This document shows positions 53,976 through 64,000 of a DNA stretch of 64,000 nt, in pieces. Both the position numbers and the translations under genes were made by a program. The notes beneath the pieces were generated by a model. It searched no databases and was not told where the DNA came from. It worked only from the letters and a program-made list of their open reading frames with translations. Each line of letters starts with the position of its first letter. Position 1 is the first letter of the stretch. This DNA is from Cacajao melanocephalus. Taxonomy: Eukaryota; Chordata; Mammalia; Primates; Pitheciidae. The stretch is from positions 53,282 to 117,281 of the forward strand of contig CAUYLG010048240.1 of NCBI GenBank assembly GCA_963573385.1, written 5' to 3'.

Positions 53976-54116
53976 GGCCTTGTTGGCCCAATGCTTTCAT
54001 TTATATTAATAACATTTCTCATCAGCGTTTTACCTAAGTTGTGCATGTGTATCTTTCAGGATAAGTTCCCGAAAGCAGGCTTGGTAGGTTAAAGGGTGAA
54101 TGTATTTGTTGTGTTA

Positions 54117-54349
54117 TGGGTTGAATATTTCTTATCTGAAATGCTTAGGACCAGAAGTGTTTTGGATTTCAGTTTTTTTGGTTTTGGAATATTTGCATTA
54201 TATTTACTGGTTCAATATCCCTGATCCAAAAATCTGAAACCTGAAATGCTTCAGTGGTCATTTTTTTTGAGTGTCATTTCAATGCTTAAAAAGTTTCAGA
54301 TTTTGAAGCACTTTGGATTTCAGATTTGCAGATTAGGGATACTCAACTT
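54117..54349. mobile_element. Tigger-type DNA transposon (MER28/Tigger2-like)
   Basis: Begins gggttgaatatttcttatct and ends with its approximate inverse, gattagggatactcaacttg. The interior repeats ccgaaa/tttcgg-like motifs (tttggatttcag). Flanks on both sides look like L1 sequence, so it probably sits inside an older L1. Confidence 0.7.
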
Positions 54350-54545
54350 GTATTGGATATGGCCAAATTCCTCTGCTGAGGGGTTACCCCGTTTTGCCTT
54401 CCTACCACTAGCATATGAGTGTTCTCGTTTCCTGTGGCTTTGCCAACAGGATGTGTTGATAAGCGTTTGCATTTTTGCCAGTCTCATACGTGAGAGATAG
54501 TATCTCAGTGTAGTTTCAATTTGCATTTCTCTTGAGGCCTTTATA
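54350..54545 (-). mobile_element. L1 ORF2 3' fragment, minus strand
   Basis: Reverse L1 text with gccaacaggatgtgttgata, tctcagtgtagtttcaattt and tgcatttctcttgag; a continuation of L1 sequence broken by the Tigger element. Confidence 0.6.
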
Positions 54546-54860
54546 AAAGTCTTCAGAAAATAGGAGCACCATTTATAATGAGTAATTAAAGTTTTCAGAA
54601 AAATTGAGCTTTTCCAGTGTGAGATCTCCTGGACTCTTGCCCTAAAGTTTTTGAAACTTTTTGGAAAAATTACCTTACTGTAAACTTACCACTAGTGTCC
54701 AGAGGCAAAGGGAAGACTCAGGACCAGGACGCATGCAATGCTTCTCAACTGGGTGACGTGCATGAATGGGTCAAGTGTATCAACTGATGTAGGCAAATTC
54801 CCCTCTCCAGCTCCTACCTGGAACTCTAGAGCTCTAGAATGTACCTTGTGTTAGATTATT

Positions 54861-55158
54861 ATTATTACTATTTTTGAGATGGAATCTCGCTCTGTGGTCT
54901 AGGATGAAGTGCAGTGGTGTGATCTTGGCTCACTGCAACCTCTGCCTCTCAGGTTCAAGTGATTCTCATGCCTCAGCCTCCTGAGTAGCTGGGACTACAG
55001 GTGCATAGCACTACACCCAGCTAATTTTTGTATTTTTTAGTAGAGACGGGGTTTCACTGTGTTGACCAGGTTGGTCTCTAACTTCTGGGCTCAAGCCATC
55101 CACCTACCTCGACCTCCCACAGTGCTGGGATTACAGGCGTGAGCCCCTGCTCCCGGCC
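54861..55158 (-). mobile_element. AluS-like element on minus strand
   Basis: From an ATT-rich tail and gagatggaatctcgctctgt to gagcccctgctcccggcc. Repeats accttgtgttagatt and ccttacgttagatt mark the target-site duplication. Confidence 0.94.
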
Positions 55159-55164
55159 CCTTAC

Positions 55165-55555
55165 GTTAGATTCTGAGTTGTCCTACAGCTGGGAAGCTCA
55201 TTTAACATTGCTTTTCTCTGAGTTTCCTGCTTGTGTTATTGGAGCCTTTTCCTGCCGTGACATCTATAATGTCCCTGAGCACTGGCTTGATGGCAGAAGA
55301 TGATTTTGGGGAATATTGCCTGACCATCTTGTCCATAGTGTGCTGTTTCTGCACCCAGCCTCTGATCCTTCTCACAGCTTCCATCACTGTGATTCTGGGC
55401 CAAGCATTAATGTGAGTCTTCATCCTTACACAGTAGCCACGGGGTTCTTCCACAGCTCATGCTCTCCTTGTGCTCCTCCTGTGACTCTCTCTCACCTGGA
55501 ACACAAGCCAGAGTCTACATAGGCTGGCCCCTGGCCCTGCCTCATTTCCCTCTAG
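55165..55555. other. Unrecognised intron sequence
   Basis: Leads into an L2. The first part (about 55200-55450) may be worn L2 5' sequence but cannot be shown by eye. Confidence 0.4.
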
Positions 55556-55559
55556 TTTC

Positions 55560-56250
<691 letters not shown>

Positions 56251-56259
56251 GGGGGAGTG

Positions 56260-57440
56260 GTTGAGGTCGCTGCTCCTGCCTGCTTGTAGCCCTCACAGGG
56301 TCCACTTCTTTCTTGGACACTAGGACACTCTGAGTGAGGGCAGATCTTTCCTTGGCCAAAAGTTTTGTCCCTGGGCTGGAGGAACTCAGGGAAGCCTCTA
56401 GACGTCGCCCAGTCCCCATCTTGCTAACTGTCCTCTAGCATGGCCTTCTCTTCCACATTTTGTGTGGTATTGTGTTTTGGCCTCAGTTTTAAGAAATCCT
56501 TGCTGTTCAAATCACAGAAAGGGATGGTCACCAGATGTTGCACTAACTGGTTTCCATGAGGTACATTCTTAGCCACTAGGTGAGCCTCTGCTTCATTGAT
56601 TTCTTGATTAACTTCCCAATTGGGTGACGTTAAACCCATTTGTCTCCTTAAATGCGAGGCACCAAATCCTAAGCATGCAATACCAGAATGAAGCATTACT
56701 GCATATTAGCATTTTCTGTCTGAAGGGATTTAGTGGTTTCAGGAGAGAATGGGATAGTTCAGTTAAAACAGGCTTAAAGTAACGATCTCCCATTAGCATA
56801 GCACGTAAGGTACAGCCCATGCGAAAACCCCAGCAATACTCAGATAACAGTGAAACGTACAGAAATGGGCTGGAAACAAAAAGAGTATTGTTCCTGGTTG
56901 TGGGACAGGTCTGGTGTTCCACACAGGTCCTGCTGTTGATAGAAAGCTGCCGGAAGCTTTCTGAGGTTCACCCAAGGCCCTCTGCCAGAGCTGCTGATGG
57001 AAAAGGTAGAAGTTGTAACAAACCTTTCCATTCTTTTGGGTTGTAATCTGTGATATTAACACAGAATATCTTTAGAGGCCTGGCAGCTCTTTCCTTCAAG
57101 ATGTGGGGTTAAGAAGTTATGTGGTTTTACTCTTATTTTTACTAGTGCAATTCTCTTGACATCTTAAATTGAGCAACCAATATGGAAACTTTAGGGTGGC
57201 AGGAGGTAGAGGTTGACAATAAACATCTCTAAAATGCCTTTTCAGTCATACGAGGTTCCTCATCTGAAGCTGTATCTTCTGCTTTTCTCTCCAACCTATT
57301 TTTTCCAAAAGCACACTGCAAAGAGCACCAGTTTACTTTGGAATGACATTTGACTGGTGATATGGGTGGCCTTCAGGTTTGACGCAATGGGCATTTAGAG
57401 GCTTTGACTTTGAATATATTGCAAACCTGGTGATGGAGCC
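56260..57440. other. Unrecognised intron sequence
   Basis: I recognise no repeat or gene in this interval. Confidence 0.5.
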
Positions 57441-57454
57441 GACAAGTCGTAGTG

Positions 57455-57555
57455 TGGGGGGCCTTGGCTGTGAACTACACTTTGCTTGTTACTTGCTGTG
57501 TGACCCTCAGCAAATAACTTAATGTCCCTGAAGCTGAATGCAAAATGTGGAGGGT
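57455..57555 (-). mobile_element. MIR-like fragment
   Basis: Reverse MIR core: cttgctgtgtgaccctcagc, aaataacttaatgtccctga, gctgaatgcaaaatgtgg. Confidence 0.6.
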
Positions 57556-57849
57556 GCAAAACTGAAGACTGTGCGTCTGTGCACTGAATTTTGTTTTCAT
57601 ACTGCATAATAACTGATGTCCTTGTTTATTCTCCTTGAGCAGTTACCATTTTTCTATCATTTTATTTGTGATGTATGGTAAAGTCACTGTTTTGTACTCT
57701 TAATTAAAATTAGGAACAGAATAAGGCAGTTCTTTGGCAGTTGCAGGTCTCATGATTTTTAAAATGAACTGTAATACATCAATATTTTTTGAAAATGCCA
57801 AATCTTTGAGCACATCATCTAAATTGGACCAAAGTTTTATAGGGAAGTT

Positions 57850-57897
57850 TGAGAGAGAGAGAGAGAGAGAGAGCGAGAGCGAGAGAGAGAGATAGAG
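57850..57897. repeat. (GA)n microsatellite
   Basis: About 24 GA units with scattered GC and GAT interruptions. Confidence 0.92.
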
Positions 57898-58107
57898 CAC
57901 AAGCTCTCAAATAAATGAATTTTGCAGAAGTAAAAGAAAACATTTACTGTCCTTTGATCACAATTGAAAAATGGAGGTGGTTGGAGTTCTCTGAAACATA
58001 GCTTGCCCTTGTTTAAAAAAAAAAGTATCTGGACCCGCCTTGCCCACTCTGAGAGTGGCAGATGTCATGCTCAGCAGAAAGGGGCAGCACCACACCCCAT
58101 GATTCTG

Positions 58108-58290
58108 GGCAGGCTTTGGAGTCTGCCTGTGGGTTTGAATCCGGCTCTGCCAGAATACTCACTTGTCATCTGGTCCATTTAGTTAATTACTCTGAGCTTC
58201 AGCTTCATAATCATCAAATCCGAGGAGATTATGCTTATCTCCAAAGCGGGGGTTAAGTGAGGTGACAAACATAAAGGATGCAGCAAAGAC
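58108..58290 (-). mobile_element. MIR element
   Basis: Reads in reverse MIR order: gctttggagtctgcctgtgg, gtttgaatccggctctgcca, ttaattactctgagcttcag, ataatcatcaaatccgagg and gggttaagtgaggtgac. Confidence 0.75.
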
Positions 58291-58299
58291 TCTGTCACC

Positions 58300-59710
58300 T
58301 CATAGGTCAAATATTTTAAAATAAGACTTAGTGCTTTGAGATGTATGGCCTTTTATTTCTGTCTTGCAGTCAAGACTCTTGGTTCCCCACGCAGCATCTG
58401 ATATGGAAAAACACAGGGGCTTTGCTTCTGTTTTCTGTTTCCTATATCATGTCTTGGTGTTTCTGAGATCCCTCGAAGAGAATGGCCCTCTCTAAGGGAG
58501 CTCACCCCCAGCCTGAGCTCCTGAAGTGGAGAGTAATAATAAGAGGCTCCTCCAACCTGGTGCTTCTAGGACCTGGTTGATGGATATTTGAATCTCCTAG
58601 TTCTACCTATAGGGGTTCACCTTCAGTAGGGACCCCTGGAGTCTGTATTTGTTCTCTTGATCAGCTGAGTTCTGGGGCCCGGTTCTATCCTCAGACCTCT
58701 GTTTTTTCCCTTCACACCATTCAGCCATACAGCGCCCTCTGTGCAAGTTTCAGTGAATTACATTGACTTTTTTTGTTGGGAAACTAGGATAGCTAAGACA
58801 GTACAAGGTAGCCCCTTCCGTGAGTACCACAGTTGACTTCTGTAGGTCTGGCTAAGTTTCCAGCAGTGAATGAGAAGGCCAGCCATTTTGATGGAAGTGG
58901 GGCTGGTTTTGAGGATCAAACAAAAGAGTTTTGAAAATGTACAATGGGTTTATATGCCTACTGTCACCATTCTTGCTACTGGCGCCTACATTTTAGTAGC
59001 CACCAAGTGGCCTGCTGGTACTGTGCTGGGAACTTTTTCTATTTTGTTGCCGAATCTCACGAGGGCCCTCAGGTGATATAGACTGTTAAAGTTCACCACC
59101 TCAATCATTTGGATGAACTGTTCTGTGAAAGAAGGGATTTAATGAGAGCAGAATAAAAAGAAAAAGCATGCCCACTGCCCAAACTTTAGTTCATGCTCAC
59201 TTATTTTAACTTTTGGTATGGAACACTCTATAGTTAATGATATATGGACCTTTTAATAAAGATATATAAATAAAGACATTTGCTTTGTAGGAACAGACAA
59301 GGCAGTGTGTATTTGAGAAACCTACAAGTCTGTAACAGCCATTATGGAAGTGCCTGCAGGGTCAGGCCACGTTGGCCTTTAGGAGTGTCATTATTCAGCT
59401 TGCTCCGAGTGCTCCTATCCACTCTCCTCGGGGCAGGACTCAAGACAAGTGTTCATAAATATTTTATGTATAGCTGATGGCAATCACAGAAATGCTGCTG
59501 AGCCCCAGAGCGCTATTCAAAGGGAGGCAGTGGCTTCCTGTTTGTGTTACTTGCCCTCCTCCTAGGCTGTGGATGCCGATAGCTCAGGTTGACTCCGGTG
59601 CCGAGTTTTGCTTGTGTTGTGACGTATTTTGGCAAGGAATTTGTTAATGATAATAAAATACCAGAGTTGGAAAGTTATTTACTTTTTTTCCCATGAGTAA
59701 GGAGATTCTG
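58300..59710. other. Unrecognised intron sequence
   Basis: I recognise no repeat or gene in this interval. Confidence 0.5.
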
Positions 59711-59714
59711 CATT

Positions 59715-59945
59715 ATCCAGATAATAACAATCACTGCAAACACCACATGCCAGGCCTCCTGCCAAGCAAGCCCTTTCCTTGCATTTTCTCATTAAATCTC
59801 ATGCCCATCCCATGGGAGAAGTATTTTTAGTGTCCCCATTTGAGACAGGAGGAAGCAGGTGGGAAGAGGGGAAGTGAGTCACCCAGGCCCCACAGTCAGT
59901 GAGTGGCAGAGCTGGGTGCCACTTGCACCCACCAGCACGTCAGAG
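59715..59945 (+). mobile_element. MIR element
   Basis: Forward MIR order: ccacatgccaggcctcctgc, ccttgcattttctcattaaa, cccatttgagacaggagga, gtgagtcacccaggccccac and gtcagtgagtggcagagctg. Confidence 0.8.
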
Positions 59946-59949
59946 GTTC

Positions 59950-60919
59950 CTGTGATTGGTGAGCCAGGAAGTTTGGACTGGCAGTGAATGATCCAGGTTT
60001 TCAGGATAACGTGGAGGGAAATATTGGAACCAGAACCTGTGAACTGGAGGACCTGGAACCTGAAAGAAGCCAGTTGCTTTCCAGAGAAAGAATTCATTCC
60101 ACTCTGGACCAAAATTTCTCAAATTCCTTAGCCTTAAGGCTTCCAAGGCTGGAGCCTCAGGTGTAGGGGACGTGACAAAGGACGTGCTCCAGAGGCCACC
60201 TGCCCTTTGAAGGCAGAACCAAGTCTTGTTTTGTTCTGTGCTCTGCTTCCAGCCCCAGAGCCAGGCCTGGTGTGCACAGGAGCTGGCTTGGAGGATGGAA
60301 GCGTGGAGGAAAGGTGGGAGGAAGGGGAGGAAGAAGGGAGGGAGGGATGTTGTCATTTTCCCTGGGTGGATGTTTGGATTCAAGGAAAGAATTGAGGACT
60401 TTGGTAGGAGAAAGAGAGCTAGTAATAAATTAAAACCAGAATGAAATAAGAGTTATAAGAGACAGAAGAGTTGCTGGGTTTTGTACAAGGCACCATTATT
60501 GAAAGCTCACTACTTCTTGCTGTGTCCCATGTATTCTCCCTGTACACAGATCTCATTCATATGTTTATTTAACAAAGATTTTGACCACTAACCTGGGGCT
60601 AAACACGTCCTCCTCTCAGGGAGAGGAGTTTACAGTCTCGGGAAATTACTCAAGCCAGCAATCTTGTTGCCTGATCGTTAGCAGAGGATGTGGGCCTCCC
60701 GACTCGAATGTCTTCACCTGCCCAGGGTGCTCCTGCAGCAGAGGGTGTTGTATTGACCGGAAGGAGGGACGCTTCCATGCAGTCTTTCTTTTTCTTTGCC
60801 AAAACATTACTTTTAACTTTTTCCACCTTTCTGTGAAGCTTTTGGGTGTTTCTAGTTGTATGTTTAATGGAATGCTAGGATCTCATGTGAAATGACATTG
60901 ATTTTTCTGTTTTAACCAG
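59950..60919. other. Unrecognised intron sequence before exon E
   Basis: It includes a purine-rich stretch at 60300-60350 (ggaggaagggaggaag type). No repeat is named. It ends at the exon E acceptor. Confidence 0.5.
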
Positions 60920-61049
60920 GATTGATCGAAAGATGTCGAGTACTCACACCAGCTACAAACTGGATGAGGCTCAGGCTATCATGAGTGAACTCCGGACCAT
61001 CAAGAAGGCAATTTGCACAGGCGAGAAGGAGAGGCGGGACCTGATGCAT
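60920..61049 (+). CDS. WWC3: WWC3 internal exon E: coiled-coil segment with YKLDEAQA motif
   Basis: This 130-bp exon follows tttttctgttttaaccag and precedes the donor gtaagc. One base completes the Glu codon begun in exon D, then 43 codons run from IDRKMSSTHT through SYKLDEAQAIMSEL to GEKERRDLMH. IDRKMS, YKLDEAQA and GEKE are hallmark stretches of all WWC paralogues. The exon ends in phase 0, and the next exon should continue the helical region beyond the window. An ATG at 60933 lies inside the exon but is an internal Met, because the frame is continuous with exon D. The upstream intron is 11.6 kb. Confidence 0.92.
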
Positions 61050-61132
61050 GTAAGCTGCCTGCCTGCTCATGTGTTTTATTTTAGGAAGTTTTTAATATAC
61101 TTATGTATTACATGTTAAATAGTTATTGTGTA

Positions 61133-61195
61133 TATAACATGTATGTATATATAATATAAATACACACACATACATACATATGCACCCCCCAGTGT
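61133..61195. repeat. AT/CA-rich degenerate microsatellite
   Basis: Mixed tata, tgta and cacaca units about 80 bp after the exon E donor. Confidence 0.8.
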
Positions 61196-61210
61196 ATTTA
61201 AGTAAATATA

Positions 61211-61834
61211 TAGTCATCCCTCTGTATCCTTGGGGGATTGGTTCCAAACACACCCCCATCCCCCAGGATACCAAAATCATTGGAAGCGCAAGTCCCTTGT
61301 AAAAAATGGTATAGTATTTGCATATAAGCTACACAATCCTCCTGTATACTTTTCTTTTTTCTGGAGACAGGGTCTGTCTCTGTCACCTAGGCTTAAGTAC
61401 AATGGCATAAAAATGACTTACTGCAGCCTTGACCTCCCAGGCTCAAGCCATCCTCCCACCTCAGCCTCTAGAATAGCTGGGACCACAGGTGCACACCGTC
61501 ATGCCTGGCTAATTTACATATTTATAGTAGAGACAGGGTCTTGCCATGTTGGCCAGGTTGGTCTCAAACTCCTGGCCCTGAGCAATCGTCCTGTCTCGGC
61601 CTCCCAAAGTGCTAGGATTACAGGCATGAGCCACCACGCCTGGCCCCTCCCATATACTTTAAACCATCTCTCGATTACTTATAATACCTCCTACGATGTA
61701 AATGCTATGTACATTGATGTTACACTGTATTGGTTTTTTCTTTGTGTTATTTTTTGTTGTTTTTTTCCCTTGGAATATTTCCTATCTGTGGTGGGTTAAA
61801 TCTGGAGACGTGGAACCTGTGGATATGGAGGCTG
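61211..61834 (+). mobile_element. Tigger-type DNA transposon split by an Alu
   Basis: Left part 61211-61350 begins tagtcatccctctgtatcct and contains gcatataagctacacaatcc. Right part 61646-61834 continues with catatactttaaaccatctc, cgattacttataatacctcc and the worn inverted end gtggaacctgtggatatgg. Both halves are in consensus order. Confidence 0.8.
61351..61645 (-). mobile_element. AluJ-like element inside Tigger
   Basis: From tttctggagacagggtctgt to gccaccacgcctggcc. Repeats tcctgtatactttt and tcccatatacttta flank it. The Alu keeps the + strand open for a long frame (61230-61799), which is not a gene. Confidence 0.93.
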
Positions 61835-62243
61835 TTTTAGTTTTCTGGGGCTGCCATAACAAGGTAGCACAAACTGAGTGGCTTTAGAACAACGGAAATT
61901 TGGTCTCTCAGGTTTAGAGGCCAGAAGTCCAAAATCAAGGTGTGGGCAGGGTCACACTTCTGAAGCCTGGAGGGGAGGAACCTTCTTTGCCTCTTCCAGC
62001 TTCCTTGGATTGTAGACACCACTGTGATCGCTGCCTCCATAGTCAACGTGACTGTCTCTGTGTCTGAATTTTCTCTCCTGAAAGGACACCAGCCATTGGA
62101 TAAGGGCTTACCCTAATCCAGTATGACCTCATCTTAACTAGATTACATCTGTAAAGACTATTTCCAAATAAGGTCGCACTCACAGGTTCCTGGGGTTAGG
62201 ACTTAAACATATCTCCTGGGGGAACATAATTCAACCCCCAGCA
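61835..62243 (-). mobile_element. MLT1-type LTR (ERVL-MaLR), minus strand
   Basis: Reverse LTR: ttttctggggctgccataac, agtccaaaatcaaggtgtgg, cttgcctcttccagcttcct-like text, gtatgacctcatcttaacta, tttccaaataaggtcgcact and ggaacataattcaaccccca. Close to full length and directly abuts the Tigger element. Confidence 0.85.
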
Positions 62244-62249
62244 ATGGGT

Positions 62250-62985
62250 GATACATTCATATTGTTCAATAATCAGGAGAATTCCATAGGTCTGTGATAA
62301 GAAGTCTTGCTATTGCTCCATCCTCCTACTGCGCCTGACTGCCTTTATTAGCTTCTTGCCTACCCTCCCAGCATTCATGGAGGCACACAAAAACAAGAAT
62401 ACATGTTTAGCTGCCCTCACGCAGAGCCAGGACTGTGATACTGTTCGACACTAGCTTCCTCGATTAACAGCAATATCCTCTACCTTTCCCCATATCTGTA
62501 CACAGAGAGCTGCTCTTCCCTTGATATGGTTGCGTAGTATCCACCCACTATGTGGGTGTATTTGTATTATATAGCTGGGATCATTATAGCTTTATATTGC
62601 TTTATGTTTTTTCCCCTTGAACTCTTGTAGTTTCTGTTACTTTTATAAAAAGTTGAGCTTTTGCAAATGCAAAATGCTGCCTCCATGGTGGGGAACTCAA
62701 GTAAGGCATCCGAGTGGCTGGCCCTAGTGCTGCACACGGTGGCCTCAGAGAGGCCAAGGCCGGGAGCCCTGTGTGACCTCATGGCGTCAAGTGCTGGAAT
62801 GCATTCTGTGCTTTCTGTTACAGCTGTTATTTTTCATCTGCTTCCCTAAGTGAGCACCTATTGCCTGCTGGCATGTGTCTAGATTCTGTAGAGTGTAAGA
62901 CCCGCCGGACAGATCAAGCAAAGCTCAAACTCAGAGCCAAAATGAGACAGATGCCCAAAAAACTACCCTGCCTGGGCAGTGCTTC
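62250..62985. other. Unrecognised intron sequence
   Basis: Around 62500-62600 the text tggttgcgtagtatccaccc and tatgtgggtgtatttgtatt is faintly L1-like. Otherwise nothing is recognised. Confidence 0.4.
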
Positions 62986-63019
62986 CTAAGGTCAAGGCCG
63001 TCAGGGACTTGCAGAGAGT

Positions 63020-63150
63020 CCTTATGGTGCTTGTGAAGATGCGGATTACCAGGCCCTACCCCAGACTCACTGAATTCGAATCTCTGGAGATAGGGCCCAG
63101 AAATCTGTATTTACATATGACCTCTACAGGTTGTGATAGGTAGATGGTTA
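63020..63150 (+). mobile_element. hAT-like MITE fragment
   Basis: gcggattaccaggccctacc, ccagactcactgaattcgaa, tctggagatagggcccagaa: a common Charlie-related interior. The ends are not visible. Confidence 0.55.
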
Positions 63151-63189
63151 ATTGTTAGATGTTTTTGGCAAACAGGTAGCACTGAGAAC

Positions 63190-63720
63190 AGCTACCATTT
63201 ACCGAGGTCTCTGCACAGCTGACATCAAACATGATGCCCTGTGTTTGTTACCCATCACCGACACCCCAGGTTGAACCAGGTTGGATTCCATGGCAGAGAC
63301 ACAAAGGCTTTACACCATGCGGCCAAGCAGGGCTGCCTGCCCCAGCCTCTCTGAGCCACCATGTGCAGCACCAGGGCCAGCTACTCTTTTGCCTTGCTTG
63401 AGAGAGGCAGGAGATAGAATTTCTGGAAGCAGCTTCAGGCCCGAGCACCTTCTTTGAGTTCTCCATAGCTTCTCAGACTCTGAGAAGCTCCAGGAAGAGG
63501 CACGGGCAGAGTCCTCTTCTATCCAAATTAAATCAGTTGTTTTGCCTTTCTTACGTGAACTTAACTCTATTGGCCCTTCCCAAGAAGGCTTTATCTCCCT
63601 CTCAAGCCAGTTTCGTGAGTTGTATTGCACTTGGGCATTTTTGGTTCTGGTGTCTATGGCAAATCTGCTGAAAGTGGATATATTCAGAAGTCTAAAATAA
63701 ATGGTCAAAAATCTGATTTC
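63190..63720. other. Mostly unrecognised intron sequence
   Basis: Begins with a short MIR-like piece (agctaccatttaccgaggtc). The long minus-strand frame at 63310-63849 is half Alu and has no domain. Confidence 0.45.
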
Positions 63721-63721
63721 T

Positions 63722-64000
63722 GGCTGGGTGCTATGGCTCATGCTTGTAATCCCAGCACTTTGGGGGGCTGAGGCAGGATTGCTTGAGCCCAGAACTTTGA
63801 GAACAGCCTGGGCAATATAGTGAGACCTGGTCTCTACAAAAACAAACAAACGAACAAAAGTTTAGCTGGGTGTGGTGGCGTACCTGTAGTCCCAGGTACT
63901 CAGGAGGCTGAGGTGGGAGGATCACTTGAGCCTGGGAAGTCTTGGCTACAGTGAGCTATGATTGTGCCACTGCACTCCAGCCTGGGTGGCAGAATGAGAC
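63722..64000 (+). mobile_element. AluJ-like element, cut by window end
   Basis: ggctgggtgctatggctcat through the right arm to cctgggtggcagaatgagac at the last base. J-type text (gcaatatagtgagacctggt). Confidence 0.94.

Larger units (their letters stand above)
61050..64000 (+). other. WWC3: Start of the WWC3 intron after exon E
   Basis: At least 2951 bp of intron follows the gtaagc donor. It holds an AT/CA-rich tract, a Tigger element split by an Alu, an MLT1 LTR, a hAT-like fragment and an Alu cut by the window edge. Confidence 0.85.

Noticed and set aside
60933..61118. Open frame starting at ATG in exon E
   Set aside because: The frame is already open from exon D through the acceptor at 60919; the ATG is an internal codon and the tail after 61049 is intron.
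61230..61799. Longest + strand open frame (189 codons)
   Set aside because: It is made of Tigger sequence, an antisense Alu and Tigger again. Antisense Alus are often open, and the encoded text is typical Alu translation, not a protein family.
63310..63849. 179-codon minus-strand frame
   Set aside because: Its start lies in an Alu and the rest has no domain.

Overview
This is a stretch of a placental-mammal, almost certainly human, nuclear genome. It carries 26 recognisable Alu copies (J and S types, many with poly-A tails and target-site duplications), old L1 fragments, MLT1 LTRs, Tigger and hAT DNA transposons, MIR and L2 remnants and many microsatellites. No bacterial, plasmid or phage gene organisation is present.

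The only protein-coding gene I can support is an internal part of WWC3, a WW-and-coiled-coil scaffold protein of the KIBRA/WWC family (Xp22.2 in human, from general knowledge), read on the + strand. Five internal coding exons join in one continuous frame with GT/AG splice sites: 33097-33206, 36959-37162, 48329-48405, 49230-49309 and 60920-61049 (601 nt in all). They encode the WW domain whose second tryptophan is replaced by isoleucine, followed by the start of the long coiled-coil region. The promoter, start codon and first exon(s) lie upstream of base 1. The C2 domain, aPKC-binding region and 3' end lie downstream of base 64000. The paralogue choice (WWC3 rather than WWC1 or WWC2) rests on remembered family sequences.

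Layout: 1-33096 is upstream intron. It holds Alus clustered in 1-16560, an L1 with Alu insertions (6266-7780), a long ERVL-type LTR (9660-10490), an MLT1 LTR with internal sequence (13140-14350), then about 11.7 kb without an Alu (16561-28294), and three more Alus before the first exon. The 3.75-kb intron 33207-36958 separates the two exons that share the WW domain and has no Alu. The 11.2-kb intron 37163-48328 holds an L1 ORF2 remnant split by a hAT element, another hAT element and six Alus. The 0.8-kb intron 48406-49229 separates two short exons. The 11.6-kb intron 49310-60919 holds a MER5-like element split by an Alu, an MLT1 LTR, an L1 split by a Tigger element, and an L2 split by an Alu. 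After 61050 come a Tigger element split by an Alu, an MLT1 LTR and a last Alu cut by the window edge.

I did not find a previously undescribed gene system. The observations most worth a second look are transposon-within-transposon records with readable target-site duplications, an inverted Alu pair flanking the two short exons, the Alu-poor blocks, a 45-bp direct repeat at 10339 and 10958, the single symmetric exon, and a recurrent old repeat that I cannot name.
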